DNA of 64,000 nucleotides from Ignavibacteria bacterium (GTDB lineage Bacteria > Bacteroidota > Ignavibacteria > Tepidaquicellales > OLB5), in the NCBI GenBank assembly GCA_017303675.1, contig JAFLBX010000001.1, positions 321,970-385,969 of the forward strand. Direction: 5' to 3'. Position numbers and translations under genes: made by a program. The first letter of the stretch is position 1. Each line of letters begins with the position of its first letter. This document shows positions 43,085 to 52,973 of the stretch, in pieces. Below the pieces are notes generated by a model that did no database searches, was not told the origin of the DNA, and worked only from the letters and a program-made list of their open reading frames with translations.

Positions 43085-45343
43085 TTATAGATAAGAAGCA
43101 AATTTAATTTGACCAAGCGAAATACCTCCATCACCTGCCGGTACACGCTGTTGAGTGTATGCTTTAAACCCTGATTCTGTAAGTCTTTTTACAGATCTGT
43201 TCAGAAGGTAATTATTCATAAAACATCCGCCGGTCAAAATCACTTTTTCAATACTCAGGCGATCTGCAATCTGAACAATTGCTTCAGCCAGTGAGTTATG
43301 AAACTTAGCTGAAATTAATCCGGCTGCTACACCATCATTAATATCGGTAACAATACTTTTTAAAATTTGATGCCAGTTAAAAACCAGGCTGCCTGAAGCT
43401 TCCTCAATTGAAAAGGCAAAATAATCATTTGTATCAAAATCATCAGCAGCAAATTCCAATGCCATTGCAGCCTGTGCTTCAAAATCAGCATTATGATTTA
43501 TACCTATAATTGCCGAAATCCCGTCAAACAGCCTCCCGCAGCTTGAAGTAACAGGTGAATTGATGTTTTTTTCCAGCATTTGGCGAATTATTTTTACTTC
43601 CGGTTGTTTTAAAAGCGAAATATTTTTCAGGTCATTCGCGTCACTACCGTATACTTCATAAAGCATTGAATACCCTATCTTCCATACATCATGAATCGCG
43701 GATTCGCCGCCCGGCAGGCGGAATGTTTTAAAATAACCGGCCCTTGTGAAATTTTTTCCGTTGGGAATAATGAACTCTCCGCCCCATATTGTTCCATCAG
43801 TTCCGTACCCAGTTCCATCCCAGCTAACGCCAAGCACATTTTCTTCCAGATCGTTTTCAGCCATACATGAAAGAACGTGGGCATAGTGGTGCTGAACTTT
43901 ATGAAGCGGGATTTTTAGTGAATCAGAATATTTTGAAGAAATATAATCAGGATGTGCATCACATACAACAACTTCTGGATTAAGCTCATAAAATGAGCTG
44001 ATATCATTTATTACTTTTTTGAATGCATTAATGGATTCGGTATTTTCAAGATCGCCTATATGCTGTGAAATAAAAACATTGCTGCCTTTGTTAACAGCAA
44101 TTGTATTTTTTAAATGTGCGCCTGCGGCAAGAATCGTTTTTTCTTCAAGCTTTTTCAGAACTACTGGCAGCGGGGCATAGCCCCTGGCCCTGCGTATCAT
44201 AACTTCGTTTCCTGCAGCTATTCTTAGTATGGAATCATCCACATGCCTTAATATCTTTCGGTTATGAATAAGGAAATAATCCGCAATACCTGAAAGCTTT
44301 GTGTAAGCTTCATCTTCGCTGATGCAGATAGGCTCTTCTGAAATATTACCGCTTGTGGCAACAACCGGTATTCCAAGCTCTTTCATTAATATATGATGAA
44401 GCGGAGAATATGGCAGCATAATACCAAGGTACGGATTGCCGAATGTACACTCATCTGATACTATAGAGACAATTCCTTTTTTCCTTTTTAAAAGCACTAT
44501 AGGCGCTTCAACTGATGTTATTAGCCGCTCTTCACTTTCACTCAATTCCGTTTCTGCTTTTACACTTTTTATATCGGGGAACATCAGTGCAAATGGTCTC
44601 TGGCTTCTCCGTTTTCTCAGGCGAAGCTCTTTTACAGCCAGCGGATTTGCCGCATCACATAAAAGCTGGAAACCGCCAATTCCTTTTAATGCAATGATCT
44701 TTCCTTCCTTAATTGCTCTGGCTGCACTAACTATTGCATTATGTTTTTCACAGATCAATTTACCGGAATTATCCGTAAGCTTTACCTGCGGCCCGCAATT
44801 TGGGCAGGCAGTAGGCTCTGCATGAAACCTGCGGTTCAGCGGGTCTTTATATTCAGCCAGGCATTCATCGCACATTTCAAACTCACCCATAGTAGTATTG
44901 GGCCTGTCATAGGGCAGATCAGCAATAATGGAATACCTTGGCCCGCAGTTGGTGCAATTTGTAAAAGGATACAGGTATCTGCGGTTAGAAGGATCGAATA
45001 TTTCTTCAAGGCAATCGCTGCATGTTGATATATCAGGAAGAACAAGGGCAGTTTTGCTCCCTTCTTCAAGGCTATCACGTATCTCAAATTCTTTGAATCC
45101 TTCGGGGTCTAACCAGGTATGTTCAAAACTTTGTAAATAAGAGTTTTTCGGTTTATCAGATTTAATTCTTCTTATAAAAGCTTCCAGGATTAAACGTTCT
45201 TCTTCTGCTTCAATAAATACCCCCTGAGAGGAATTGATTATCCATCCTTTGATATTCAGCTCGTTGGCAAGCCTGTAAATAAAGGGCCTGAAACCGACAC
45301 CCTGAACAACACCCCTAATAATTATCTTTACTTTTTGTATCAA
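43085..45343 (-). CDS. hypF: HypF, carbamoyltransferase
   Basis: A 752-residue HypF. An acylphosphatase domain (GVVQGVGFRPFIYRLANE), two zinc motifs (CSDCLEEIFD and CTNCGPRYS, CDECLAEY, CPNCGP), a YrdC-type domain (KGIGGFQLLCDAAN), and a Kae1-like carbamoyltransferase domain (HHYAHVLSCMAEN, GVSWDGTGYGTDGTIWGGEF, LTGGCFMNNYL). It turns carbamoyl phosphate into the thiocarboxamide on HypE. Full length. Confidence 0.97.
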   Translation of the reverse strand: MIQKVKIIIRGVVQGVGFRPFIYRLANELNIKGWIINSSQGVFIEAEEERLILEAFIRRIKSDKPKNSYLQSFEHTWLDPEGFKEFEIRDSLEEGSKTALVLPDISTCSDCLEEIFDPSNRRYLYPFTNCTNCGPRYSIIADLPYDRPNTTMGEFEMCDECLAEYKDPLNRRFHAEPTACPNCGPQVKLTDNSGKLICEKHNAIVSAARAIKEGKIIALKGIGGFQLLCDAANPLAVKELRLRKRRSQRPFALMFPDIKSVKAETELSESEERLITSVEAPIVLLKRKKGIVSIVSDECTFGNPYLGIMLPYSPLHHILMKELGIPVVATSGNISEEPICISEDEAYTKLSGIADYFLIHNRKILRHVDDSILRIAAGNEVMIRRARGYAPLPVVLKKLEEKTILAAGAHLKNTIAVNKGSNVFISQHIGDLENTESINAFKKVINDISSFYELNPEVVVCDAHPDYISSKYSDSLKIPLHKVQHHYAHVLSCMAENDLEENVLGVSWDGTGYGTDGTIWGGEFIIPNGKNFTRAGYFKTFRLPGGESAIHDVWKIGYSMLYEVYGSDANDLKNISLLKQPEVKIIRQMLEKNINSPVTSSCGRLFDGISAIIGINHNADFEAQAAMALEFAADDFDTNDYFAFSIEEASGSLVFNWHQILKSIVTDINDGVAAGLISAKFHNSLAEAIVQIADRLSIEKVILTGGCFMNNYLLNRSVKRLTESGFKAYTQQRVPAGDGGISLGQIKFASYL

Positions 45344-45387
45344 TGTTAACGCTGCTCAGTCAAAAAAAAATTTAAATTATTATTTCT

Positions 45388-46032
45388 TCAGATACTGTTT
45401 TCAAGAAAACTGCAAAGTTCGTTTATCCCAGACCCTGATGTGCAGGAAGTTTCAAATATCTTAAGTTCAGGATTAATTTTTAAGGCGTTATCCTTTAAAC
45501 CGGCAATATCACAGTTCACATATGGCAGCAGGTCAATTTTATTGATAACAAGGATTTTTGAATTCATGAACATTTTAGGATATTTAAGCGGCTTATCATC
45601 TCCTTCGGTTACACTGATAACAACCATTTTCATATCTTCACCAAGATCATAACCGGCAGGACAAACAAGATTGCCTACATTTTCAATTATTAACAAATCT
45701 GTTTTAACCAGGTCAAGTGCGTTAAGTGAATCTTTAACTAAATTAGCTTCCAGGTGACAACCGCCGTTAGTGATGATCTGCACAACAGGCACGTTGTAAG
45801 CTCCTACTCTTTGTGCATCCAGATCTGTCTGCACATCGCCTTCTATTACAGAAATATTCAGCCTGCCTCCGAAATGCTGAATAATTTTTTCAACAAGGCT
45901 GGTTTTCCCGGAACCGGGTGAACTTACCATATTTACCGTAAACACACCGTTATCTTCAAACAATTTTCTGTTCTCTGATGCTATTGCATCGTTTTTTGCT
46001 AGTACTTTGCGTTCTATCTTAATGATTTCCAT
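45388..46032 (-). CDS. hypB: HypB, nickel-inserting GTPase
   Basis: A 214-residue SIMIBI GTPase: P-loop VNMVSSPGSGKTSLV, VIEGDVQTDLDA, the metal-site Cys-His in NGGCHLEANLV, IENVGNLVCPA and NKIDL. It lacks the N-terminal His-rich nickel-storage stretch of some HypB proteins. Works with HypA. Confidence 0.96.
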   Translation of the reverse strand: MEIIKIERKVLAKNDAIASENRKLFEDNGVFTVNMVSSPGSGKTSLVEKIIQHFGGRLNISVIEGDVQTDLDAQRVGAYNVPVVQIITNGGCHLEANLVKDSLNALDLVKTDLLIIENVGNLVCPAGYDLGEDMKMVVISVTEGDDKPLKYPKMFMNSKILVINKIDLLPYVNCDIAGLKDNALKINPELKIFETSCTSGSGINELCSFLENSI

Positions 46033-46039
46033 AAAATTT

Positions 46040-46393
46040 TTATTTGGTATTTTCTAAAATTTTTAATTCCTTTATTTTCAGTTCATCCCCTGAAATTACA
46101 ACTGTATCACTGCTGCCGCAATTCTCACACATCATCACTGGAAATTCAGGTTCAGTTTCTTCATTACATTGCCTGCAGTTTAATCTGAAAGGAATGTTAA
46201 TAATTTCCAGCTCAGACTGTTCAAGTTCAGTTCCGGCTTTAATAGCATCAAAAGAAAAATTCAGGGAATCTGATACTACCCCTGAATAAGCGCCAATTTC
46301 GAGTACAATTTTTCGGAGTGCGGGCAAATCATCCGGTGAGAGTGTTTGCTTTACAGTATCAATTATATCCCGTGCTAATGAAAGTTCATGCAT
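46040..46393 (-). CDS. hypA: HypA, nickel chaperone
   Basis: A 117-residue HypA: MHELSLARDII with nickel-binding His2 and Glu3, and a zinc site with Cys pairs CRQCNEE and CENCGSSD. First gene of the hyp operon, 7 bp ahead of hypB. Upstream lies an inverted repeat (46403-46471) that may be an operator or hairpin. Confidence 0.95.
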   Translation of the reverse strand: MHELSLARDIIDTVKQTLSPDDLPALRKIVLEIGAYSGVVSDSLNFSFDAIKAGTELEQSELEIINIPFRLNCRQCNEETEPEFPVMMCENCGSSDTVVISGDELKIKELKILENTK

Positions 46394-46402
46394 AAAAAAT
46401 AT

Positions 46403-46471
46403 CCTAAGTAAATCACATTTTCATTACAAATATAGTAAAATTGTAAACAGATAAATATGATTTAGCTTAGG
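46403..46471. repeat. Inverted repeat upstream of hypA
   Basis: CCTAAGTAAATCA (46403-46415) and TGATTTAGCTTAGG (46458-46471) are near-perfect inverted copies, 42 bp apart. They lie 10 bp upstream of hypA in the gap between the Mvh protease and hyp genes. Could be an operator pair or a read-through hairpin. Confidence 0.5.
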
Positions 46472-46516
46472 AAATTATCTCAAAAAAATATATTTAATTA
46501 TATATTTAACAATACA

Positions 46517-47011
46517 TTAAGCCGGAATTTTATCCTCATGGGCATATATCCATTCATTTATCTGCTCAGAAATTTTTCTTGCATATAAATGAACATTATA
46601 CCTGATCTTAAAAGAAAGCCCCTGCCTTATCGTAAACGGTTCATCAATTTCTATAACAAAAATCTTAATTACTTCCGGGAATTTAATGCCAAGCTTATCA
46701 GCAAGCAGTATTACCTCGGGAAGTCCGGCATAATGAGGTGAAGTTGAGAGTCTCCCGGAAAGCTCGGCAAGTGTCAGCTCCCTGAACTTTCCGGGCTCCC
46801 TGGTAGTAAGTATAGTATCCAGAATGATAACTTTTTCATAACCTTCCAGCAGGTCAAGCAGCATAAAACCGGCAGATGAAATCCTGAATATATCGATCTC
46901 ATCTGCGTATTGTTTTTCCAATAGATCCGCAGCGGCAAGAGCTGCTCCGTCATCACCCATAATATCATTACCCAAAGCAAGAATCAATATTTTATTTTTT
47001 CGGGGTTCCAT
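46517..47011 (-). CDS. Hydrogenase maturation protease for the Mvh large subunit
   Basis: A 164-residue HycI/HoxW-type endopeptidase: LALGNDIMGDDGAA with the metal-binding Asp, ILDTI and the later PHYAGLPEV with the His. It trims the C-terminus of the nickel-containing subunit. It lies 4 bp after mvhA, so it presumably serves that subunit, whose likely cleavage point is after His in CATH. Confidence 0.9.
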   Translation of the reverse strand: MEPRKNKILILALGNDIMGDDGAALAAADLLEKQYADEIDIFRISSAGFMLLDLLEGYEKVIILDTILTTREPGKFRELTLAELSGRLSTSPHYAGLPEVILLADKLGIKFPEVIKIFVIEIDEPFTIRQGLSFKIRYNVHLYARKISEQINEWIYAHEDKIPA

Positions 47012-47015
47012 TTTT

Positions 47016-48539
47016 TCAATTGGTAATTTTTCTGATCAGCTCTCTATTATTATCGTATAAATTAATAATGATTGGCACATTTCCGGGTAACGAATGAGTT
47101 GCACACCCGTTGCACGGGTCATAAGCCCTGAATGCCATCTCTATCATATTAAGCAGCCCGTCATCAGCCTTACCGCCATGAATAAGCTCTTTGGCAGCCT
47201 TATCAATGCTCATTGCAATACGCGCAGAGTTGTTCTGGGTTGCAACAATAAGATTTACCATAGTGAGGATTCCCCTTTCATCAGTTTTAAAATGATGAAT
47301 GAGAGTTCCTCTCGGGGCTTCAACTGCTCCGATTCCTTCAACAGGTTTTGCTGTTGGCAGTGTACGGATATTTTCCCCGGTAATTTCAGGATCATTCACA
47401 AGCTCAACAATGCGCTCTGCAGCCTGGAGTATTTCAACTACTCTTGCCCAGTGATTTGCAAGTGTGTGATGTACAGGTTTACCTCCAAGAATGCTGAAGT
47501 ATTCTTCATAAACTTTCTGCGCTTCAGCAGTTGCCATACCATCTGCCGCATTAAGCCTTGCAAGCGGAGCAACTGCGTAAACGCTTGTATCATTGCCATC
47601 AATATATCCCTTCCAGCCAAGCTTTTTAAGATAATTGAACTTTACATAGCTCCATGGTTCAACACGTTCTGCAATGTGCTCCAGGTAATCCTTTATTTCA
47701 AACTTTACAAATTCCTTTCCATCCGGATCAACTACCCTCATTTTACCGTCATAGAAATTAACCTTGTTATCAGCATCAACCATTCCCATATAGTAGGTCT
47801 TATGAGTATATGCGTCAGAAATTATCATTTTAACATAATCATCATTTTTAAGAACAATATCTTTGAAAACCTGTAGTGTAAACCTTGCAAATTCCAAAGC
47901 TTCATTTGCAGTCTCCTTGAACTGCTGAAGGTCTGATGGAGCAATCCCTTTTGAAACACCACCCGGCAAACCAAATACGGGATGTATGACTTTACCTCCG
48001 AGGTAGTTAATAATATTCCTTACCTTTCTGCGCATATCGATAACGCGCTTTCCGGTTTCAAGACCAACTTTTTCAATAACTCCCAGCACATTACGTTTAC
48101 TTTTATCAGCAGTGGGACCAACTATAAAATCGGGTCCGCCAAGTATATAAACATGAAGCGCATGGTCTTCGAGCATAAAGGCATTGTAAATAAGCTCGCG
48201 CAGCTTGCGGGCTGTTGGAGGCGGCTCTATGCTGTAGAGACTATCAAGTGCCTTTGTTGCAGCCATATGATGAGCTGTTGGGCATACGCCGCAAATACGG
48301 CTTGTTATCTGGGGCATCTCTTCGGCAGGCCTACCCAGACAGAATGTTTCAAAGCCGCGTATCTCGGGTATCTGGTAATAAGCATGCTCGACTTCTCCTT
48401 TTTCATCAAGCAAAATGTCGATCTTTCCGTGTCCTTCAAGTCTGGTAATAGGGTCAATTGTGACACTGCGGGTTTTCATGTATTCATTATCGGCCTTCGT
48501 AAGACCTTCGTTCCATTTCTCTTTTATTACAGTATCCAT
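47016..48539 (-). CDS. mvhA: Group 3c [NiFe] hydrogenase large subunit (MvhA-like)
   Basis: A 507-residue catalytic subunit that splits or forms H2. N-terminal nickel motif RICGVCPTAHHMA and C-terminal DPCNGCATH supply the four Cys ligands. About 25 residues after CATH are to be removed by the adjacent protease. DPITRLEGHGKI and PRGTLIHHF are conserved. Next to mvhG, mvhD and hdrABC, which fixes it as group 3c (Mvh-Hdr). The stop of mvhG (48540) touches this gene's start. Confidence 0.93.
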   Translation of the reverse strand: MDTVIKEKWNEGLTKADNEYMKTRSVTIDPITRLEGHGKIDILLDEKGEVEHAYYQIPEIRGFETFCLGRPAEEMPQITSRICGVCPTAHHMAATKALDSLYSIEPPPTARKLRELIYNAFMLEDHALHVYILGGPDFIVGPTADKSKRNVLGVIEKVGLETGKRVIDMRRKVRNIINYLGGKVIHPVFGLPGGVSKGIAPSDLQQFKETANEALEFARFTLQVFKDIVLKNDDYVKMIISDAYTHKTYYMGMVDADNKVNFYDGKMRVVDPDGKEFVKFEIKDYLEHIAERVEPWSYVKFNYLKKLGWKGYIDGNDTSVYAVAPLARLNAADGMATAEAQKVYEEYFSILGGKPVHHTLANHWARVVEILQAAERIVELVNDPEITGENIRTLPTAKPVEGIGAVEAPRGTLIHHFKTDERGILTMVNLIVATQNNSARIAMSIDKAAKELIHGGKADDGLLNMIEMAFRAYDPCNGCATHSLPGNVPIIINLYDNNRELIRKITN

Positions 48540-49514
48540 TTACACATCCTCCGTAATTTTTTTTCTCAGTAAAGATGAAGCCATTCCGTACCTGTAGAAA
48601 GTTCCGACAGGATCAGGAATATCATCAAGAACAGCATCAATGCCGCTTTCATCCTTCGGTTCTATATTTGAACAAAGTGATGACAGCATTTTTGCACCCT
48701 GATCTTTAACTCTGGACGTAGGACCAAAACAACCGCTGCATGGCATATTGCCGCTTATACATAAAGCTTCGCAGCCTGCGCGTGTTGCCGGACCCATACA
48801 AATTACGCCCTGTGAAAGCAGGCATTTTGTACTATCAAGCAGCACTGCATGCGGCCTGTAGAAATGCCTGAATGAAAGGTCAGCGGGTTTTGATTCCTTT
48901 CGCGGGCACTGGTCACATAATGCCTCATCAGGCGAAAGCACAGTTCCCTTTGGAGGCAGTTCTCCTGAAAGCAGAGTTAACACTGCTTCTTTCAAAAGCT
49001 TTGGTGTCGGAGGACATCCGGGCAGGTAATAATCAACATCAATTACCTGGTCAAGAGTGCGGACAAGATTCCGGATCTCAGGAAGAGTAACGCTCATAGA
49101 GTTATGTTTTACACTTAACATTGGTCGTGTCTTTTCAGGATTAACAACAGAAGGAGATTCCTGGTACATAAATTCCATTATTTGCTGTCTTGTGAATTCA
49201 TTTGCCAGTGATGGAATTCCCCCCATATGCGCACATGAACCGTAAGCAATTACAATTTTGCTTTTTTGCCGGATGAGCCTTGCCATTTCTTCCTGCTCTG
49301 AAGTCCTTATTGCGCCATTAACCATGGTGGCAAGTATAGAGCCGTCAGCCATGGCTTCAACATCAGCTCTTTTAAAATCCATAGCAACCGGCCAGAATAC
49401 AATATCAACAGCATCAGCAACCATCACTATATCTTCAGCCAGATCAACAACTGATTCTTCACACCCCCCGCAGGAAGCGCACCAGTAAAATCCGATTTTC
49501 GGTTTATCAGGCAT
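48540..49514 (-). CDS. mvhG: Group 3c [NiFe] hydrogenase small subunit (MvhG-like)
   Basis: A 324-residue electron-transfer subunit. Cysteines for the proximal cluster: WCASCGGCEES, AYGSCAHMGG and LPGCPPTPKLL; further Cys-rich parts (CDQCPRKE, ICMGPATRAGCEALC, MPCSGCFGP) for the other two clusters. ATG 49514 is taken as start because AGGAGG lies 9 bp before it; a longer frame from 49544 has no such site. Overlaps the mvhD stop by 8 bp. Confidence 0.92.
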   Translation of the reverse strand: MPDKPKIGFYWCASCGGCEESVVDLAEDIVMVADAVDIVFWPVAMDFKRADVEAMADGSILATMVNGAIRTSEQEEMARLIRQKSKIVIAYGSCAHMGGIPSLANEFTRQQIMEFMYQESPSVVNPEKTRPMLSVKHNSMSVTLPEIRNLVRTLDQVIDVDYYLPGCPPTPKLLKEAVLTLLSGELPPKGTVLSPDEALCDQCPRKESKPADLSFRHFYRPHAVLLDSTKCLLSQGVICMGPATRAGCEALCISGNMPCSGCFGPTSRVKDQGAKMLSSLCSNIEPKDESGIDAVLDDIPDPVGTFYRYGMASSLLRKKITEDV

Positions 49515-50010
49515 GAGCAAGCTCCTCCTTTCCGGTTTCTTCACCGGGAATGTGTTTTAATTCCTCGTTAATTTCCAGTATGTGTTTTGGAATAGAAAGC
49601 GGACCAAGGGCTTTTACTTGTTCAACCATTTCATTGATAACGGTTTTAACCTTCTCTCCTTCAGAAGCGGAGATCCATTCAAGCCTCAGTCTTTCATCAG
49701 CAATTCCAAGCGTATTAAGCATACGCTTTAGCAGGCGGAACCGCCTCAGCATTTTGTAGTTACCTTCTGAATAGTGGCAGTCTCCGGGGTGGCAGCCGCC
49801 GATGAGTACACCATCTGCACCGCTGGCAAATGCCTGAAGTATGAATTGAGGGTCAACCCTTCCTGAACACATGATGCGTATAACCCTTACGTTCGGGGCA
49901 TACTTAAGCCTTGATACACCTGCAAGATCTGCAGCAGTGTATGTGCACCAGTTGCAAAAGAATGCAACTATTTTGGGTTCAAATTTTTTATTTACATTTT
50001 TATCAGGCAT
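49507..50010 (-). CDS. mvhD: MvhD, [2Fe-2S] linker between hydrogenase and Hdr
   Basis: A 167-residue MvhD: FFCNWCTYTAADLAGVSR, RIMCSGRVDP, GADGVLIGGCHPGDCHYSEG are conserved with the Cys ligands. It passes electrons from MvhG to HdrA. GGAGG lies 6 bp before ATG 50010. Overlaps hdrA by 8 bp. Presence as a separate gene, rather than fused to HdrA, is the methanogen-like state. Confidence 0.93.
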   Translation of the reverse strand: MPDKNVNKKFEPKIVAFFCNWCTYTAADLAGVSRLKYAPNVRVIRIMCSGRVDPQFILQAFASGADGVLIGGCHPGDCHYSEGNYKMLRRFRLLKRMLNTLGIADERLRLEWISASEGEKVKTVINEMVEQVKALGPLSIPKHILEINEELKHIPGEETGKEELAHA

Positions 50011-52078
50011 GTGCTGCCTCCGTTTCTTCAAGTTCAAGCCCTGCGAATTTTAACAGGCCGTCAATTTCACTGAATATCTCTTCATCATCAAAGAGGTTCT
50101 GTATAATTGAGCCTGAAGGACATGCAGCAACACAGGTTCCGCAGCCTTTGCACAGAGCTTCATTTATATATGCTTTTTTGGATTCATCGTTATATGATAT
50201 TGCCGAATACGGACAGATAGGAATGCAGGACTTGCATCCAGAGCAGTATGCTTCAGTAATACTTGCTGTATTAGGTTCAAGCTCAATGCTTCCTGCGCTG
50301 ATTAGCGAGAGCACTTCAGCAGCAGCAGCGCCTGCCTGAGCAACAGAGTCAGGTATGTCCTTTGGTCCCTGGCAGCCGCCTGCTATGAAGATACCATCTG
50401 TAAATGTGCTTACAGGTGCAAGCTTGGGATGCCTTTCAAGGAACCACCCTTCGTTTGAGCAGGATATATTAAACATTCGCCTTATATCATCTGCATCTTT
50501 TCTCGGCTCAAGCCCAACAGCCAGTACCACCATATCAACAGGAACCCTGCGGACAACACCAACAAGAGTATCTTCAACCCTTATGGTGAGCTTGTTCTCC
50601 TCTTCAGGAACCAATGCCCAGTCAGTTACTTCAGATACCCTGCCGCGTACAAAATGTACACCTTCGGTCATAAGCTTATCATAGAATTCTTCGTAGCCTT
50701 TGCCCGGTGTGCGCATATCGATATAGAAGTTATAAATCTGCGCGCCGGTATGCTCCTTTATAAGGTGAGCAAGCTTTAACGAATACATGCAGCAGACCTT
50801 TGAGCACCATTTATGCGCCTTCTGGTCACGGGAGCCAACACAATGAATTATTCCAACAGATTTCGGCTTGATACCATCCTTGGTAACAATTTCACCAGCT
50901 GTGGGACCCGATGCGTTAACAAGCCTTTCTACTTCAAGCGATGTATAAACATTGGGATATCTTCCGTAACCGTATTGCGGTGAAAATTCGGCATCATAAG
51001 TTTTAAAGCCTGTTGTAAGAATTACCGTGCCAACATTAATATCTTTGTATTCAGGCACCTGTTTCAGGTCAATAGCCTTTCTGTCACATGACTCTATACA
51101 GGTTTTTTTGCAGCGGTGGCTCTTAAAATCGATACATGTTTCAGGATCGAAGAGCACCACCTGCGGTGTAGCCTGCGGGAAAGGAATATAAATAGGCTTG
51201 CGTTTGCTGAGCTTTTGGTTGAACTCATCAGGATATTTTGCTTCTTTGTATATGCAGGCATCAATGCACTCCATACAGCCAACACAAAGCTCTTCTATTA
51301 CATAGCGAGGTTTGCGCTTTACCTGAACTTTGTAGTTGCCCACAAATCCTTCTACCTTTTCAACTTCAGAATATGTCCATAGTGTTATATTGGGATGTGA
51401 TTTTACCGCTGACATTTTCGGTGTTAAAATACATGCGGCGCAGTCTAGGGTCGGGAATGTTTTATCGAACATCGCCATATGTCCGCCAATAGTGGGCTCA
51501 CGCTCAACAAGGTAAACATGCTTGCCGGCATTGGCTATGGTAAGCGCAGCAGTAATACCTGCAATTCCCCCGCCAACTATAAGCACATCGTGGTTTACAG
51601 GTACTGATTTTTTAATAAGCGGCTTATGGAAATATACCCGCTGTATAGCCGCGCGGGTAAGATCTTTAGCTTTTTGTGTTGCAGATTCTTTATTATCATG
51701 TACCCATGAAACATTTTCACGGATATTTACCATATGGAAAAAGTATGGATTCAAACCTGCTTTTTCGGCAGCCTTGCGGAAAGTATGCTCATGCAGAAGC
51801 GGTGAGCATGATGCAACAACTATCCTGTTGAGACCAAGCTCTTTTATATCTTTCTGTATAAGCTCCTGTCCGGGATCAGAACACATGTATTTATAATCAC
51901 GAGAAACGGCAACCCCGGGAAGCGCAGCTGCAAATTTCTGCACTTCTTCAACATCAACCTGTGAAGCGATGTTGTGCCCGCAGTGGCAAACATAAAAACC
52001 TATCTTTGGAGTGCTGCCTGCTTTTGCTGAACCGTTGGTTTTTGGTGAACCGTTGAATTTAACGTTATTTTCAGACAT
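50003..52078 (-). CDS. hdrA: HdrA, FAD-containing electron-bifurcating subunit
   Basis: A 691-residue flavoprotein. N-terminal domain KIGFYVCHCGHNIASQVDVE; dinucleotide fold VLIVGGGIAGITAALTIANA; Cys cluster LDCAACILTPK; ferredoxin motif CVGCMECIDAC and a second set CKKTCIESC; C-terminal two [4Fe-4S] motifs YCSGCKSCIPICP and CKGCGTCVAACP. In methanogens HdrA bifurcates electrons from H2 to ferredoxin and, through HdrBC, to heterodisulfide. ATG 52078 is preferred for its GGAGG; a longer frame begins inside hdrB. Confidence 0.93.
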   Translation of the reverse strand: MSENNVKFNGSPKTNGSAKAGSTPKIGFYVCHCGHNIASQVDVEEVQKFAAALPGVAVSRDYKYMCSDPGQELIQKDIKELGLNRIVVASCSPLLHEHTFRKAAEKAGLNPYFFHMVNIRENVSWVHDNKESATQKAKDLTRAAIQRVYFHKPLIKKSVPVNHDVLIVGGGIAGITAALTIANAGKHVYLVEREPTIGGHMAMFDKTFPTLDCAACILTPKMSAVKSHPNITLWTYSEVEKVEGFVGNYKVQVKRKPRYVIEELCVGCMECIDACIYKEAKYPDEFNQKLSKRKPIYIPFPQATPQVVLFDPETCIDFKSHRCKKTCIESCDRKAIDLKQVPEYKDINVGTVILTTGFKTYDAEFSPQYGYGRYPNVYTSLEVERLVNASGPTAGEIVTKDGIKPKSVGIIHCVGSRDQKAHKWCSKVCCMYSLKLAHLIKEHTGAQIYNFYIDMRTPGKGYEEFYDKLMTEGVHFVRGRVSEVTDWALVPEEENKLTIRVEDTLVGVVRRVPVDMVVLAVGLEPRKDADDIRRMFNISCSNEGWFLERHPKLAPVSTFTDGIFIAGGCQGPKDIPDSVAQAGAAAAEVLSLISAGSIELEPNTASITEAYCSGCKSCIPICPYSAISYNDESKKAYINEALCKGCGTCVAACPSGSIIQNLFDDEEIFSEIDGLLKFAGLELEETEAAHA

Positions 52079-52973
52079 AAACGCGGTTACCTCCTTCCAG
52101 TATTTTATAAATATCTTCGGGCTGTACAAACAGCCTGTGTATTCCCAGCTTGTCAGGATCTATACCCAAAGCAATACCAAGTAACTGTGTAAAATAAATT
52201 ACATCAATTTTAAGATCTGTTTTAAATTTTTTATTCATATCATCTTGGTAACACTCAAGGTTGAACTGGCATAAAGAACAGGCAGTAGTAACCACATCAG
52301 CCCTGCGTTTTTTGGCTTCATGCAGAATGATATAGCTCAAAGGCAATGCAACTTCCTGAATTGTTCCAGTTAAGCTTGCGCCACAGCATCTTGTTTTCAT
52401 TGTCCAGTCAACTATTTCAGCACCGGCAGCTTTAAAGATTCTGTCCATAGTTACAGGGTTTCTCTGGTCGTCAAAAGTTGAATATGGCCTTACTGTCTGA
52501 CAGCCATAATAGGAAGCAACACGGATGCCTTTTAATGGTTTTTTGATCCGTTTGGTTATTTCCTGTTCACCGATATCATTTACAAGCACATCAATCGGAT
52601 GCCGTACCCTGGCTTTACCTGTATAGTTAAGCCCGGATTCTTTTAATGCTTTTGTAACTGCAGCCTTATCTTCCGGGTGATCTTCGAGGAACTTCTGGGT
52701 TTTAAGAAGTATCATATAACAGGCGCTGCAGGGTGATACTATATTAACTTCAGGTTCATTTTTAAGCTGTTCTTCTGCCAGCGCAAGATTTCTAGCTGCA
52801 AGCACAAATGCTTTTCTTTCATCAACAGCCATATATGCAGTTGCTCCGCAGCAGTTCCAGTCATCAAGCTCAACATAATCCATTTCCAGCGCATCAAAAA
52901 CTGCCAGCAAAGACTCTTCGTACAGCTTTCCGGTGCTTTTTAACGAACAGCCCGGGTAATATATATATTTCAT
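52071..52973 (-). CDS. hdrB: HdrB, non-cubane [4Fe-4S] disulfide reductase-type subunit
   Basis: A 300-residue HdrB with both CCG domains intact: YYPGCSLKSTGKLYEES, DWNCCGATAY, SPCSACYM; and SYYGCQTVRP, TRCCGASLTG, ACSLCQFNLE. These Cys hold the two non-cubane clusters where the disulfide of CoM-S-S-CoB is split in methanogens. This organism shows no methanogen genes, so another substrate must exist. Starts within the end of hdrC (4 bp). Confidence 0.93.
   Translation of the reverse strand: MKYIYYPGCSLKSTGKLYEESLLAVFDALEMDYVELDDWNCCGATAYMAVDERKAFVLAARNLALAEEQLKNEPEVNIVSPCSACYMILLKTQKFLEDHPEDKAAVTKALKESGLNYTGKARVRHPIDVLVNDIGEQEITKRIKKPLKGIRVASYYGCQTVRPYSTFDDQRNPVTMDRIFKAAGAEIVDWTMKTRCCGASLTGTIQEVALPLSYIILHEAKKRRADVVTTACSLCQFNLECYQDDMNKKFKTDLKIDVIYFTQLLGIALGIDPDKLGIHRLFVQPEDIYKILEGGNRVYV

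Noticed and set aside
47094-47876. A 260-codon plus-strand open frame opposite mvhA
   Set aside because: It lies wholly within the well-supported large-subunit gene; no ribosome-binding site or recognisable domain, and Cys/His richness is a mirror of the real codons.
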